The notes under the pieces: model-generated
Told to the model about the DNA's origin: nothing
Database searches by the model: none
Seen by the model: only the letters and a program-made list of their open reading frames with translations
Shown: one piece after another, positions 11,401 to 23,428 of the stretch
Layout: every line of letters begins with the position of its first letter
Position numbering within the stretch: the first letter of the stretch is position 1
Program-made: the position numbers and the translations under genes
Source: Nilaparvata lugens
Lineage: Eukaryota > Arthropoda > Insecta > Hemiptera > Delphacidae
NCBI RefSeq assembly: GCF_014356525.2
Contig: NC_052510.1
Span: forward strand, 13,626,778-13,690,777
Length of the DNA stretch: 64,000 nt
Direction of reading: 5' to 3'

Positions 11401-12059
11401 CAGCAGTACAAATGATACAATTCTGTTGATGGATGATAATCTATGGATGTTGAATTTTAACAATAATCAAGTACTTGATAAACAAAATATAGATGCACAG
11501 AAGAATAATATAAAAATTGTCGATTTTTATCATTTTTACACAATTAATATTGCCAAAAATTGGTGATTCAGCCAATTCAATTCTCAATTTTAAAATAATC
11601 AAGAGTATAAATCCAAGAGTATATTAATAATTCAAGAAACTTGTCTGCGTCCGAAAAAAAAAGAATTCCAAGTGTTGAATGAAATTTTCTGATTGAAACA
11701 CTTCCTGTTGTTGACTTCCTTTCAAGTAAGAATTATTTTACTTGAAATTTAAAGCAAAACTCTCATATTGATTCGCAAATACTTGAAGGTAGATAAATTT
11801 TTTCATACTCTATCAGTACTTTCTTGGAACAAATTCAATGGGTGCTGATCGGAAGATACAGTATAGAAACTGAGCCTTTCTTTGAGATAAGGAAGTACAA
11901 AATGGACTGGCACTAGCACACCAGTACCGTTCAGCACGACAATTTGCAGCAGTGTTTAGTGCACGTCTCAGACCATCAAACGGCCTATCCAATCCCATCC
12001 CACATTGTGCTGTGAAGTGTTTGGCGCCCATTTCCTGACAATTTCCCGCTCAAATGCAA
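11401..12059. other. Nothing recognised
   Basis: AT-rich to about 11.85 kb, then a less AT-rich 200 bp leading into the purine block. No supported coding frame. Confidence 0.35.
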
Positions 12060-12600
12060 TCGAACAAGACGAAGAAGGAGTGAATAAAGAAGAAGGCAAA
12101 GATACGAGTTGAAAGAAGAGATAGAAGATAGAAGGATAATCAAAAGGAGGAGAAGGAGAACAGGAAAAATAAGAACAAATATGAACAAAAAGAAGGAGAA
12201 GAAGAAGAAGAAGTAGAAGAAATTTAAAGAGTGATAGACGTTGTTGGAGAAGAATAAGATGAAGGAGAAAAGTAATATGGTGGAGAAAACGGAGAAGACG
12301 AACTAGGTGGAGGAGACGAAGGAAATAGAGAAGACGAAGAAAAAGAGGAGAGGAAGATGAAGGAAAAGAAAACGAAGAAGGAGAAGAAGAATAAGACGAA
12401 AAGGAAGAAAATGGTGGAGGAGAAAAAGGCAAACACAGTGGAGGAGAAGAATATGACAAAGAAGAAGAGGAGAAGAATATGATAAAGAAGAAGAGGAGAA
12501 AGAAGTGAAGAACAAAATGAGACGATAGAGGAGAAGTAGGAGATGAGAAGAAGGAGGAGGAAGAAGAAGAGAAGGAAATAAATTGGTGAAAGATGATGGA
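12060..12600. repeat. Purine-rich (GAA/GGA) low-complexity block
   Basis: About 540 bp are almost pure A and G on the plus strand, built from degenerate gaagaa, ggagaa and gacgaa units. It yields long Ser/Phe/Leu-rich frames on the minus strand (up to 216 codons), which are composition artefacts. Such tracts can form triplex DNA. Confidence 0.9.
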
Positions 12601-12756
12601 GAGGAATGAAAATAACATTGGAAACTAGTACAAATCAAAATCGAGAATTTAAAGTACTAAAGATTGAGTAAAGAGCAGAAAAATCACAGCTTGTTACTAT
12701 CAAAAAGACATCAACCGCTGTGACATTGTAATTGCCCGGGCGTTATACCAGAGACA

Positions 12757-12960
12757 AGAAATATAGTTTATCTCATTTCTGTATAGGGCTACTTTTAATA
12801 TAAATATAAAGAAAATAAAAATCTCAGTACCCTTTTTTTGAAATATTTTATAACAAATTGTTTCGGACATTTATGCCATTTTCAAGTGATATGAAGTAAA
12901 TAAATAAATACTTTATATTTAAGAAATATAGTGCTTATCATATCCTTATGCTTATCCTTT
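12757..12960. repeat. Dispersed repeat fragment (related to 48.26 and 60.26 kb)
   Basis: It shares tatagggctact, taaatataaa and aaaatctcagtaccc with 60255-60365 (partly inverted there) and acttagatttttatttt near 48.27 kb. The boundaries and class are unclear. Confidence 0.45.
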
Positions 12961-13076
12961 ATCTATGGTTATACCTATCTACAGCAATAGACCGGCTATA
13001 AGGATGCTCCAATGCATCTAAAATAGTACTCTACCTGCAATAACTATAGAACTACATACATGGTACTATAGTGATA

Positions 13077-13164
13077 TGCACTTTATACTGTCAACATCCC
13101 TTACAAATAACACCAAAACTTCCAATTCTACAGTGCTGACATTTTACACTGAATCTTACTATAG
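13077..13164 (-). repeat. Interspersed hairpin element, copy 1 (decayed)
   Basis: It has the family layout in minus orientation: an outer actgtcaacat/gtgctgacat pair around a loop with cttccaattcta, ending cactgaatcttactatag. The pairing is weakened by substitutions. Confidence 0.5.
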
Positions 13165-13379
13165 GCAATTTAAACGTTGAAACGTTGCACGCCGTGTCTT
13201 CCAATTGAATTGCGATTCTTCGCTAACATCTCAAACAGCTGCCATGTACCAAAGAGTAAAGACTGTTTAAAGATACCTGGATTATCTGGCTCTGCATGTA
13301 CTTACTCTCCAGAGACTATGCTCAAATACTCCAGCTTGAAATGTCTCACGAACATGCCGGAGACTTCTGGGTTTTTGTT

Positions 13380-13520
13380 CTCATCCCTCTCAACCCCACT
13401 CACATACTCACTCGCTCACTTACTCTCACACACTCTCACTCTTTCTCTCTAACTCTCTCACTCTTTCTCTCTAACTCTCTCACTATCTCTTTCTCTCACT
13501 CTATCTCACTCTTGCAATAG
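13380..13520. repeat. CT-rich microsatellite (CTCTCACTCTTT units)
   Basis: Repeated tctctctaactctctcact blocks on the plus strand. The open frames across it are artefacts. Confidence 0.85.
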
Positions 13521-14269
13521 TTTTCCGTGTACCTGTGTCTCTGTCAAGTGTTTGCTCCTTTCACATCTATTCGCGGTTTTTCTCGTTAAGGCGCTAATTT
13601 GTTGTCTTTAAAACGCACCTTAGGCTCGTGGGAATATTGGAATTGGTAGTAGACCAACTAGAAGCCGAGTTGTATACTTAGAGGTTCATTTAGTAGAGAT
13701 GGCTCTTCTAGTGCGAAATACAGTACTAGTGCGAAAAGGACTCTTTCTTTGCGAAATACAGTGCACTACTCATGATGACAATTACACTAATGATCCATTA
13801 TCCAGGTTTATAGTATCTCATGAGTAGAGAATATTTTACCAAGTTAACTCATATCTTGTGTTGAAGTTTATTCATATTCCCTATGGTTATGGAAGCCATC
13901 GATTCCTGAAGATTAGATTGAGATTTTCCCATGTAAAAAGAGTTTCAGAATATAATACATTCTCGTCAATCGACTTTGATCAGAGACAAGTAATCTATTT
14001 TGAATAATAATTGAATATCTTATTCTATGCTTGGATCCAACACTTGTTCCAACTTGTATATAACCTAGACCAAATAATTACGAATCTGGTTATTATTCTT
14101 TGTACTTTTCCACCTTTTCATTTCAGTTACAAATTTATTACATCTGGAGGATCATTATTTAAAATTTAGATCCTGAAGTTATTATTCACCTACTTGGTTA
14201 AGAAGTTACATGATATTTTTGTCATTATTTAATGCATTTAGTATTATCCAAGGTATTGGAATCCTATAC
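13521..14269. other. Nothing recognised
   Basis: A short duplication of 'agtgcgaaa..cagt' occurs at 13708-13762. No other feature. Confidence 0.4.
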
Positions 14270-14910
14270 TATTAAACGAGCAGCTTCTGTTTTTTATGTT
14301 TATATGTTAAGATGTTTATATGTTTGTATTTCATCGGATCTCGAAAACGGCTCTAACGATTCTCAAGAAATTCAGAAAATAGTAGGTTTATAATATAAAG
14401 ATTCAATTGAACTAGGTCTCAACCCTTGGAAAACTCGCTGAAGGAAATTAAAAGGATAATTATTATTCATCCTTGGAAAAGCAGCTGATAATAATTATTT
14501 CGTCGCCTGTTGGTGATAGAAGTGAGTGAGCGAGTTCATATGTGGTGGACTGTGTAAAAATTATGACAGCTGTAGAACTTTTGTAATCATTCAATGAGGT
14601 ACTAAGTGCCGGTTGCAAAAAAGCCGGGTTATTTCCAATCCTGATTAATTCCAGTTGATCCATCTTTTTGAAATGGTCTTCTCTGATTTGGTTCACGTGA
14701 AGTTAATCAGGATTAAAATCTAACCGGCTTTTGTGCAACTGGTCCTTTGTGAGGGAAATTTTTGCCTTCCCTTTGGGAATTAATCTGAATTTACTGTGAT
14801 TAGATAGAACATTTCTGTATGGATGTTATTATAATTTCTTCTTTCGTAATTCATTTTTTATGCTTTTGTAATCTGAGCGAAGCTCGGTCCCCGATATTGT
14901 ATTCTAATTC
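14270..14910 (+). mobile_element. Helitron-like repeat, carrying a nested MITE
   Basis: It starts A|TCCTATACTATTAAACGAGC and ends near the hairpin GAGCGAAGCTC followed by ggtccccgatatt. It shares the segment ggatctcgaaaacggct, ctaacgatt and later caactaggtctc-like positions with the two copies at 45.3-46.86 kb. An A|TC start and a short GC hairpin near the end fit Helitrons. The terminal CTAG is not in canonical position (one occurs at 14912-14915, followed by G), so I stop at 'Helitron-like'. Confidence 0.5.
14605..14747. mobile_element. MITE with about 45-bp inverted repeats (gccggttgca family)
   Basis: The left end has gtgccggttgcaaaaaagcc and then aatcctgattaa; the right end is the reverse complement (ttaatcaggatt, then aaccggcttttgtgcaactgg). 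A half copy of the same family lies at 51970. No convincing target duplication is visible, and the MITE sits inside the Helitron-like repeat. Confidence 0.8.
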
Positions 14911-15493
14911 TAGGTATTGTAGGTACATTAGTTGTATCTGCTGATGCACCTCATTACTGAAACACATGCAATAGACCCTCCTAGTCTCTATATAAGCTGA
15001 TATGAAAGCTTTCAACGTCATCTTACAATATTTCCATGCATGAGGCAAGAATTGATTCCTATTTCTCATCCATGTGCCAACGTTAATACTGTAGGAGTAC
15101 AGAGTACTTGAATCTGTTATTCAAAATTTCCCCGAAATCAAATTCTTGCATCAGCATTTAACCATAACCATACCCTCCCCGTAGTCATGAAACACAAAAG
15201 AACTTTGAAAAAAATTCTCCTAAACCGTTATTTTTTATTACACTTGATCCAGTCCAATAAATTACATTGTTGCCTAGTGACCTTGCAATTTATGGAAGAA
15301 AAATAATTCAATTATGTTTTTATGACTTGCTTTCATACCATGAATATAAACATAATTTGGATTAATGGGTGGAACGAATTACATTATGATCAATCGCATT
15401 ATAATATGATAGCGGACCAGGTGTAATTGGCACTTTTGATTGATCCTTCAGATAGCTTACTATAGCTCACGATAGCTATAGCTTACTATAATA
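14911..15493. other. Nothing recognised
   Basis: Short local repeats of atagct around 15450-15500 are the only pattern. Confidence 0.4.
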
Positions 15494-15572
15494 GCTCACT
15501 TCAGTCAGCATTACTTGAATGGGAGGCAATGTTGTTATCTTATGAGGTATACTGACAGTTTAAAGTGAGTTA
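15494..15572 (+). repeat. Interspersed hairpin element, copy 2
   Basis: The left arm is ctcacttcagtcagcatta and the right arm actgacagtttaaagtgagt. They enclose cttgaatgggaggca and a short AT-rich loop. Confidence 0.65.
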
Positions 15573-17522
15573 CAATGTAATCACACCAGTGAGTACCAAG
15601 TAGTAAGAGGTAACAAAGCATGGGTGTAGTTACCTGTAGGGCATGCTTATTTATCTGCCAAGGTCATCTAATGTAAATTCTAGAGCAATATTCAAATTTT
15701 CCAATAGCCCCAAGTACGACACGAATGCTTGATGTGGAAACACCTCTAGGCGCCATTCATTTACATCAACAATTTGATCAATTTATTGATTGGAAGTTTC
15801 GAATTGGTTCTATGAATATGAGTCCATATTCAGAACAAAGATATTCCTAGAAAAAATGTTGATTTTCAAGTTACAACACATTTTTGTTGTTACGATGAGG
15901 GTGTTCCAAGTATAAGACAAAAGCATCATTAGAATGTAGGCTGATCAACAAGATAATGAGAGTTGATCAAAAAAATAATCAACAAGATAATGAGAGAGTG
16001 GAGCGATGTATTCCAATGAATTTTCCTCCAGGAACATTGTCAGAGTATATTGAAGATTCTATCTGTTTAGCAGAAAGAGCAAGTTGCACAGATCTACTAG
16101 ATCTATCTGATCTATCTGTGCAACATGTTGCACAGAGTATGATTCTGTCAAAGAATATGTCTAAATATTGAAGATTGAATTCAATGTCTTACATGAATGT
16201 TATAGATGTTGTATGTATAAATGATTATCAATGAATGTCTCTGAAGTAGTGTTAGTAATCATTATTATTAAACGAAAATCCAAATTAAATGCTGTAAATT
16301 TGAATAAATGTAATTTCTCATTGATTTCCATCTGTAGTGTTAGTGATCTTTATTGTTAGTGATCTTGACTCTTTCAAGTTTTAAAACGTGTTGTGCTGCA
16401 GAGAAAAACTACTGTTTTAGCAACACGAGGGGAATTAATTCTCAAATCCTATCCACTTACTACATGACATACATTCAATTCAAAAAAATAAAAATCATGG
16501 TAGACGGTTCTCTCACTTCCTTGATGCTAGTGTACAACTAATTTCATCTGGAATTTTATGTAATCGGCTCAACTTAATTGAATAAAACCAAGTAATAGCA
16601 GACCTGTTTAAAGATTGGTCATTTTTGCAGCGTGAAGGTAGTCATGCAAACTAATAAAAACAAAATGATAGGGAAGCGAAATGCGCTTGAAGCATGTCAG
16701 TGAGAGCTGTGATTTTTTAAGAGAGTCTATTTCATTATAGTCCTACATTGGGCTTTTATTAGCATTAGTATGGAGCAAGTAGCAAGATATGATTGCATGA
16801 ACTTTATATGTAAACATAATAAACATGCAAACTCGGTTCGGACGATTCAACTCTTGATCTCTGAAAATAAGTGTAGGTCTACAAAACACAGGTGAGATAA
16901 GACACAAGTATACATTTAGGAGTGCACAGCATCTTATAGCCACACCTGCACTAATAAAAAGAAAGATAACAGGATTATTACATAAGATTTGAGCTTGCAA
17001 CCAGAGATACCAACAGGAAACGAAAAGGCGTGTCATAAAATGAATTGCAGTCGACTCATTACTGTTCATAAAAGTTGAGATTGAGAAGAAACAAAATGAA
17101 GATTTCTTGAAGAAAAGTGAGATATTGATAACATCAGATGACCAGAATATTAAAATAACACATTCCAAACAACTAAGAGCCATAATGTCTTACCTAAACT
17201 CGAATCAGTTAATAAAGGCATAGTAGCATTTAAAAGATAGAACCTTATTATTTAAGGGTGAACTGTATTGTTCTATTGTTTTGGCTTTTATATGTTATCA
17301 GTATCATCAAAGAATCTAGCTGTTACACGAGTATTCATATTTTTGATGCAGTTTTTCATACAGCTTTTCTTGTATAGGGAAAAATGAGGCAACTGGTGAA
17401 AACAAATTATAATTAAATAGGTAAATGTATTTGATTTAAACAAGTTATTCAAACAAGTTGATTGAAAAAACAATTACACAATTAAAATTGATTTTTTTCG
17501 CAATATGTTCTCCTACCACTGT
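15573..17522. other. Unannotated stretch with one long hydrophobic open frame
   Basis: The minus-strand frame 17183-16743 is 146 codons, the longest here that is not low-complexity. It is Ile/Leu/Phe/Cys-rich with several possible membrane segments, but I see no family signature, no conserved residues I can name and no splice context. AT-rich antisense DNA readily produces such hydrophobic frames. At 15690-15760 there is partial similarity (caagtacgacac, ccattca) to the end of the MITE at 35.4 kb. Confidence 0.3.
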
Positions 17523-18047
17523 ATAGCCTACACTAGAGTTCATTTAGTTCATTGATTGCTAGCAAAGTTCCAAATATACATAAAACGATGTAAGCTTGAA
17601 AAACAGAAATAGTAGAATAGAAATAAAGAAAGATGATGGATAAGTGAGAATAATAAATTTGCAAATAATGCAAGGAGAGAAAAATTTAATCCAAATAAAT
17701 CAGGGATAGTAGAATAGAAATAAAAAATATGATGAAATTGTAACGAAACTTCAATTGTCAAATGATAATCCTTCGTTATACTGCCTACACGAGAGTTCAT
17801 TTAGTTCATTGATTGCTTGCAAAGTTCCAAATATACATAAAACTATAAAAGCTTGAAAAACAGGAATAGTAGAATAGAAATAAATAAAGATGATGAATAA
17901 GTGAGAATAATAAATTTGTAAATTATGCAAGGAGAGAAAATTGATTTATCAAAATAAATCAGGGATAGTAGAATAGACATTTTGAAATAAATATGATGAA
18001 ATTGTAACGGAAATTCAATTATCGAAATGATAATCCTTCATTATACA
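17523..18047. repeat. Tandem dimer, about 257-270 bp unit
   Basis: Copy 1 (17523-17779) and copy 2 (17780-18047) both begin with a 'cctacac-agagttcattt' segment and end 'atgataatccttc-ttata'. Within each unit, 'agtagaatagaaata' also occurs twice. Identity is about 90 percent by eye. Confidence 0.85.
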
Positions 18048-18486
18048 GAAGCAATCTCTATTTGACAACTTGTATTCATAAAAGATTATGCTACATTCCG
18101 GCCAAATGTCATCCAGTTCCAAGTAGCATATAAACATGCAATTCAATTGTCCAATAACATGCAAATTATTCTTGTGCTAAATTCAGTCCTAAAGAAGGCA
18201 ATGATGGCATGCGGTCGCTCAAATAATCAACAAGTCATGAATCTCATCTCTGACTTAAATCAGAAGGAAGCTGAGGCTGATTCCATGATAAGCATTGGAT
18301 GCATTTAGATGACACATCAGATCTGAAAGCTGCAACATTTTCAGCGCACTTTTAGCACGTGATATTCAAATGCATGATTACAAAATTATTCCTTCATATT
18401 TGAAGTGGGCGCTTGACCCTTTCAGCTGTGCATTTATTTCTACATTATCCGCTAGCAGGATAAGACAACATACGCAAGTCATCCTC
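18048..18486. other. Nothing recognised
   Basis: No repeat or coding signature seen. Confidence 0.4.
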
Positions 18487-18562
18487 CTTCAGTCAGGATT
18501 CACTGAAACATTGCTTAAATGGGAAGCATTCATGTTACAATGCTGACAGTTATAACTGAATC
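18487..18562 (+). repeat. Interspersed hairpin element, copy 3 (decayed)
   Basis: It shares ttaaatgggaagcattcatg and tgctgacagtt with the family. The left arm is degraded. Confidence 0.5.
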
Positions 18563-19232
18563 CAACAATATCAGGATAAGCATCTCAATCACGCCATCAC
18601 ATTCCTTCATCCTTTATTCCTTTTTTCCATCCTTGTTGCACCTCCCATTGTCAGCCAATTAATTCAGTTTTAATAGAAAACCGTTCAACCGCTTCACAAC
18701 AATTGCCATTGCATAACTGCGACGAAATTTTCTTCACACAGAATATCTGACACAATAACTTGAAAGTTTCACGTATGGAGAAAGTTGTTCGGAAAAAGTT
18801 GCACGTATGCTGATCATGTATGCAGGTTTGTGGGTGGTTGATGAATACAATGACACGTACATAATTAAGTATTAGCAATGTGGAATTTAATCGGAATCCA
18901 TTTTCTAGAATACATTAATTTGAATAATAATTCAAAGTTTATGTAATAATAAGATCTGTTCGATAATTTAGATCGTGCAGTAGTGATGAGGATAAAATAA
19001 ATATCTCAAATTATTTCTATTTTCCAAGCGAAAATTCAGTTTCAAGAAACTAGAAAGATGTGACCAATAATTATTGTGAGCATATGGAAAATCTTGAACA
19101 AGCTTATTTATTTTACTTGAAAATTATAAAACTCAATAGTGATAAGCTAAACTCGAATGGTGAAATAGACTTAAAATAGTATTATGAGATTAATATTTTC
19201 AAAACTTGATAGATATTGCAAGAGACATTGTT
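18563..19232. other. Nothing recognised
   Basis: AT-rich with short open frames only. Confidence 0.4.
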
Positions 19233-19640
19233 GACCGAGCGAAGTGAGGTCTAAGATTCAAGTCGACGGTTTGGCATTTCTCTTAATGTTTAAATGTTTA
19301 TATGTTGCGCATCTACGGCGAAACACGGTAATAGATTTTCATGAAATTTGACACGTATGTTCCTTTTTTAATTGCGCGTCGACGTATATACAAGGTTTTT
19401 GGAAATTTTGCATTTAAAAGAAAATATAAAAGGAAAAAGGAGCCTCCTTCATACGCCAATATTAGAGTAAAAATCAGACTATAGAATTATTCATCATAAA
19501 TCAGCTGACAAGTGATTACACAGATGTGTGGAGAAGCCAGTCTATTGCTGTATTTCAATAAGGTCTATAGTTTCAATCAGGTACTTGTGGATGAGAATAC
19601 TGCGTGAGGTCTACTGTTCACAGAACTACTGGTAATATGT
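19233..19640 (-). repeat. Dispersed repeat, about 410 bp (inverted partner at 9.84 kb)
   Basis: It runs from gaccgagcgaagtgaggtct to gttcacagaactac, the reverse complement of 9839-10262 throughout. Small indels and substitutions separate the two copies, which points to independent insertions of one family. Confidence 0.65.
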
Positions 19641-19659
19641 AAAGTCTAAAGCTAGGTTT

Positions 19660-19800
19660 ACACTAAGTAGCAGAACTACATGTAGCACAGCTATATAGCT
19701 CTGCTACAAGTTCAAAAAATGATACTGGAGATCTGCTATATAGCAGTTTAAAGCCTATTTTCTCAGCTATATAGACTAGCAGAAAATAAGCTATCCAAAT
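19660..19800. repeat. Possible truncated MITE with internal palindromes
   Basis: It begins taaagctaggtttacact, like the terminus of the MITE at 43.3 kb (aaagctacgtttacacc), and holds several agctatatagc-type palindromes. No matching right terminus is seen. Confidence 0.35.
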
Positions 19801-21265
19801 ATTTCGGTAAACATCAAAAAGATCAATATGTAAAGTCCACTATATGTAAGACCACTTTCCTGTCTTACTTTTATTGGTAGAAATAGTTTCTTCTTAACAA
19901 CTTAAATAATCATTCACTCAAGCAACAAGGGAAGTTCAATGTGAAATAAATGAAAATAATTATTATGTGAAGTAAGTCCCATGATTAAATGGAATAAATT
20001 AATGACAGATTTCTTATTAGCTATGAAAGCAAAAATATTCCATCAGTAACACTTCTAAAAAAGTGCAATGCTTAAGCAAGTCTGTAATCAAAGTCTGGAG
20101 TTTGGAATTTTAGAATTCTGCAATATTAAATTAGATGAAACTGAAAATAAAGAATGTGGTGATAATTCCCCTTCACCACTGTGAAAAAAAATCAATTTTG
20201 AAGAATTCCAAACATGTCAAAAAATTTAAATCGTGCAAATACCATGAATGCATCAGCAAGCATGGAGGATTAATCAGTAGTGAAACAGAAATTCATTTAT
20301 CTCAAATTCCACCAGTAGAAGAAATAGCTTCAGACGCTACTTGAAAAAATTAGGTAATAAGATTAACAGAATGGAAAGTTGTAGACTAATCGAAATTCTA
20401 AAGGTTAATTGGCAATATTTATAGAAGAAATATTGAATTTCAGCTCAACTGATGTGTTTGAAAAACGTTATCTTACTAAAGGCTGGAAAAAACTAATTCA
20501 CTCAGAAAAACACCTCGCGTTTTACTGTAGATCTCTGTTTGATGCGATTAATTAGACTGGTTTAATTTTATCAATTCCCCCAGAATAATTAATAAGTTTA
20601 CAAAATTTATTCAAAATCCAGTTTCTGTTATGTTATATTAGGGAATCAAATGCGATTGCTGAATCATATATAACTTTCTTCTTGTGAATTTTAGCTCAAT
20701 CACGAAAAAAATCTTTATAATTAGGCATAAGCCCTTTGAGCTTCCAATCACGAAGAAACCTCACAATATTTTCAATAAACCAGAAATCATTTTCAACTGA
20801 ATCGAAAAGCCATATTATGCACTATAAAATAAATTTAAAACAAATAAATTTTGGTGTTATACATATTTTACAACTTTCAACAGATACAATAAAGAGCTGA
20901 ACCGTGATAGGTCAACAAACAGCCAATCATATGACTTCATTCACACCATATATTCTGCTGTTAGAGTTTTTAGCTCTCAGTACTAGATAATGATGTAACA
21001 ACGAAACTAGTTTTTAAAAAAAATATTCCAAAAAAAGAGGCTGTGATAATTCCAGGGAAAGTATTTTTATTCAATAGAAATATCACCTTTGTTTAAGATT
21101 AGTAGCAAGCAAACAAGAAATTAGAAATATACCTAACAAAATCTAGATTACACAGCATAAAAATATAAAGTAAAATACGGTACATTATGATTATGTATAA
21201 GACAATATTCAATACAGAATAGAACTCTGAATTTTATTCAATTTCTCAGCACCCTGGATTATTGG
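19801..21265. other. Nothing recognised
   Basis: A 69-codon frame at 20135-20344 encodes a Lys/His-rich peptide with no known motif. Otherwise AT-rich non-coding DNA. Confidence 0.35.
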
Positions 21266-23428
21266 TATCTCATGATGATGGAAGAGTAGTGGATGATGAT
21301 TTTTATTTTTTCGACTTTAATATAACCTCATTTCCTATCGTTTCTAAGTAGCTTAGAAGAAAGTTTACACACAGATTACTCGAGAATGAAAATTAATGAT
21401 AAAGGAATGAAAATGAAATCAGGTAACTCGAGCATATAAGCTCATAGCTCATGTAAGAAAAAATATTTGAAGCAGCACTTCAAAAGATAGCTAAAAGGCA
21501 CATTAGGTGGTAGCCTACAGTACTCTATACATTCGAAAATGTCAAGTGACTTACGGCGGTTGAGGAAGTGGAACACGAATTCTTTGTTCATTAATAGAAG
21601 AGAGAAAAAATAAATTCACGGTCCTAATCTGAGAGGCGTGCCTTAATATTATAAAGCCTACACCTCCACATATTATACAGTACACTGATTGCCTTCAAGT
21701 GAAAGCTTATGTCGTTTGGGATCCTAATTGCCTGGTTGAAAACATTTTTATTTTTACAGTTCTTACAATGGTTACAAATATTGTGGGTGATAAAAATGGG
21801 AGAGACAATAAGCTGAAGAGTGTGAAGAGTGAGAGATAGTATGTGTGTGAGAGAGAGAATGAGGGAGATAGAGTGACAAAAAGAAAATATTTTTATCTAA
21901 ATAGTTTCGAAGTAACCCCATTACACAGCAAATTACTATTCTAAGCTCAAACATTTTTGTGAGAAGCCTGGAAAAATAGCCACTTGAGCTAGGAAAAAAG
22001 GTGAATACACAAGGATAATCAAGAATGAACAAAGAGCAAGATGAAGTGAAGGGAATTGAAAGAGACAAAGAAAAGATGCAGGAAGTAATAGTAGATTGAT
22101 TGGACCTACAGCAGGCGAATCAGTGTGACTCTAATTACTTTCAGTAAAAAATTTCAACAACATACCTGACTACTGTTTCTTTAGTAGGATTAAGTTTAAT
22201 TCACCTGCAAATTACTTGTTTCTTGTACCGTATTAAATAATCAAGTTGACTAATCATACCTGCCATTGCAGATTACAGAATTATCCAAGAATGTATATAG
22301 TAGCAAGTGAAAATTTTGTCTTACTAGAAAATTTTATCAGTTTTTTCGTATATCATGATGATGGAAGAGTAGTGGATGATGATTTTTATTTTTTCGACTT
22401 TAATATAACCTCATTTCCTATCGTTTCTAAGTAGCTTAGAAGAAAGTTTACATACAGATTACTCGAGAATGAAAAAGGAATGAAAATGAAATCAGGTAAC
22501 TCGAGCATATAAGCTCATAGCTCATGTAAGAAAAAATATTTGAAGCAGCACTTCAAAAGATAGCTAAAGGCACATTAGGTGGTAGCCTACAGTACTCTAT
22601 ACATTCGAAAATGTCAAGTGACTTACGGCGGTTGAGGAAGTGGAACACGAATTCTTTGTTCATTAATAGAAGAGAGAAAAAAACTAAATTCACGGTCCTA
22701 ATCTGAGAGGCGTGCCTCAATATTATAAAGCCTACACCTCCACATATTATACAGTTCACTGATTGCCTTCAAGTGAAAGCTTAATATGTCGTTTGGGATC
22801 CTAATTGCCTGGTTGAAAACATTTTTATTTTTACAGTTCTTACAATGGTTAAAAAAATATTGTGGGTGATAAAAATGGGAGAGACAATAAGCTGAGAGAG
22901 TGTGAAAGATTGAGAGATAGTATGTGTGTGAGAGAGAGAATGAGGGAGATAGAGTGACAAAAAGAAAATATTTTTATCTAAATAGTTTTCAAGTAACCCC
23001 ATTACACAGCAAATTACTATTCTAAGCTCAAACATTTGTGAGAAGCCTGGAAAAATAGCCACTTGAGCTAGGAAAAAAGGTGAAAACACAAGGATAATCA
23101 AGAATGAACAAAGAGCAAGATGAAGTGAAGGGGATTGAAAGAGACAAAGAAAAGATGCAGGAAGTAATAGTAGATTGATTGGACCTACAGCAGGCGAATC
23201 AGTGTGACTCTAATTACTTTCAGTAAAAAATTTCAACAACATACCTGACTACTGTTTCTTTAGTAGGATTAAGTTTAATTCACCTGCAAATTACTTGTTT
23301 CTTGTACCGTATTAAATAATCAAGTTGACTAATCATACCTGCCATTGCAGATTACAGAATTATCCAAGAATGTATATAGTAGCAAGTGGAAATTTTGTCT
23401 TACTAGAAAATTCTATCATTTTTTTCCT
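21266..23428. repeat. Recent tandem duplication, 1.08-kb unit
   Basis: Copy 1 is 21266-22348 and copy 2 is 22349-about 23428, a constant offset of about 1083 bp. Differences are a few single bases and small indels (for example an extra attaatgata stretch in copy 1 near 21405). Each copy carries a gtgtgtgagagagagaatga microsatellite. The paired minus-strand frames (22068-21772 and 23101-22781) are the same sequence read twice and lack domain signatures. Confidence 0.9.

Noticed and set aside
11968..12638. 216- and 111-codon minus-strand frames
   Set aside because: Ser/Phe/Leu-rich artefacts of a purine-rich block; no domain and several frames open at once.
21772..23101. Paired minus-strand frames sharing FELRIVICCVMGLL
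   Set aside because: Both lie in the 1.08-kb tandem duplication and share sequence for that reason. The flanking Ser/His/Thr repeats come from a GT/GA microsatellite.
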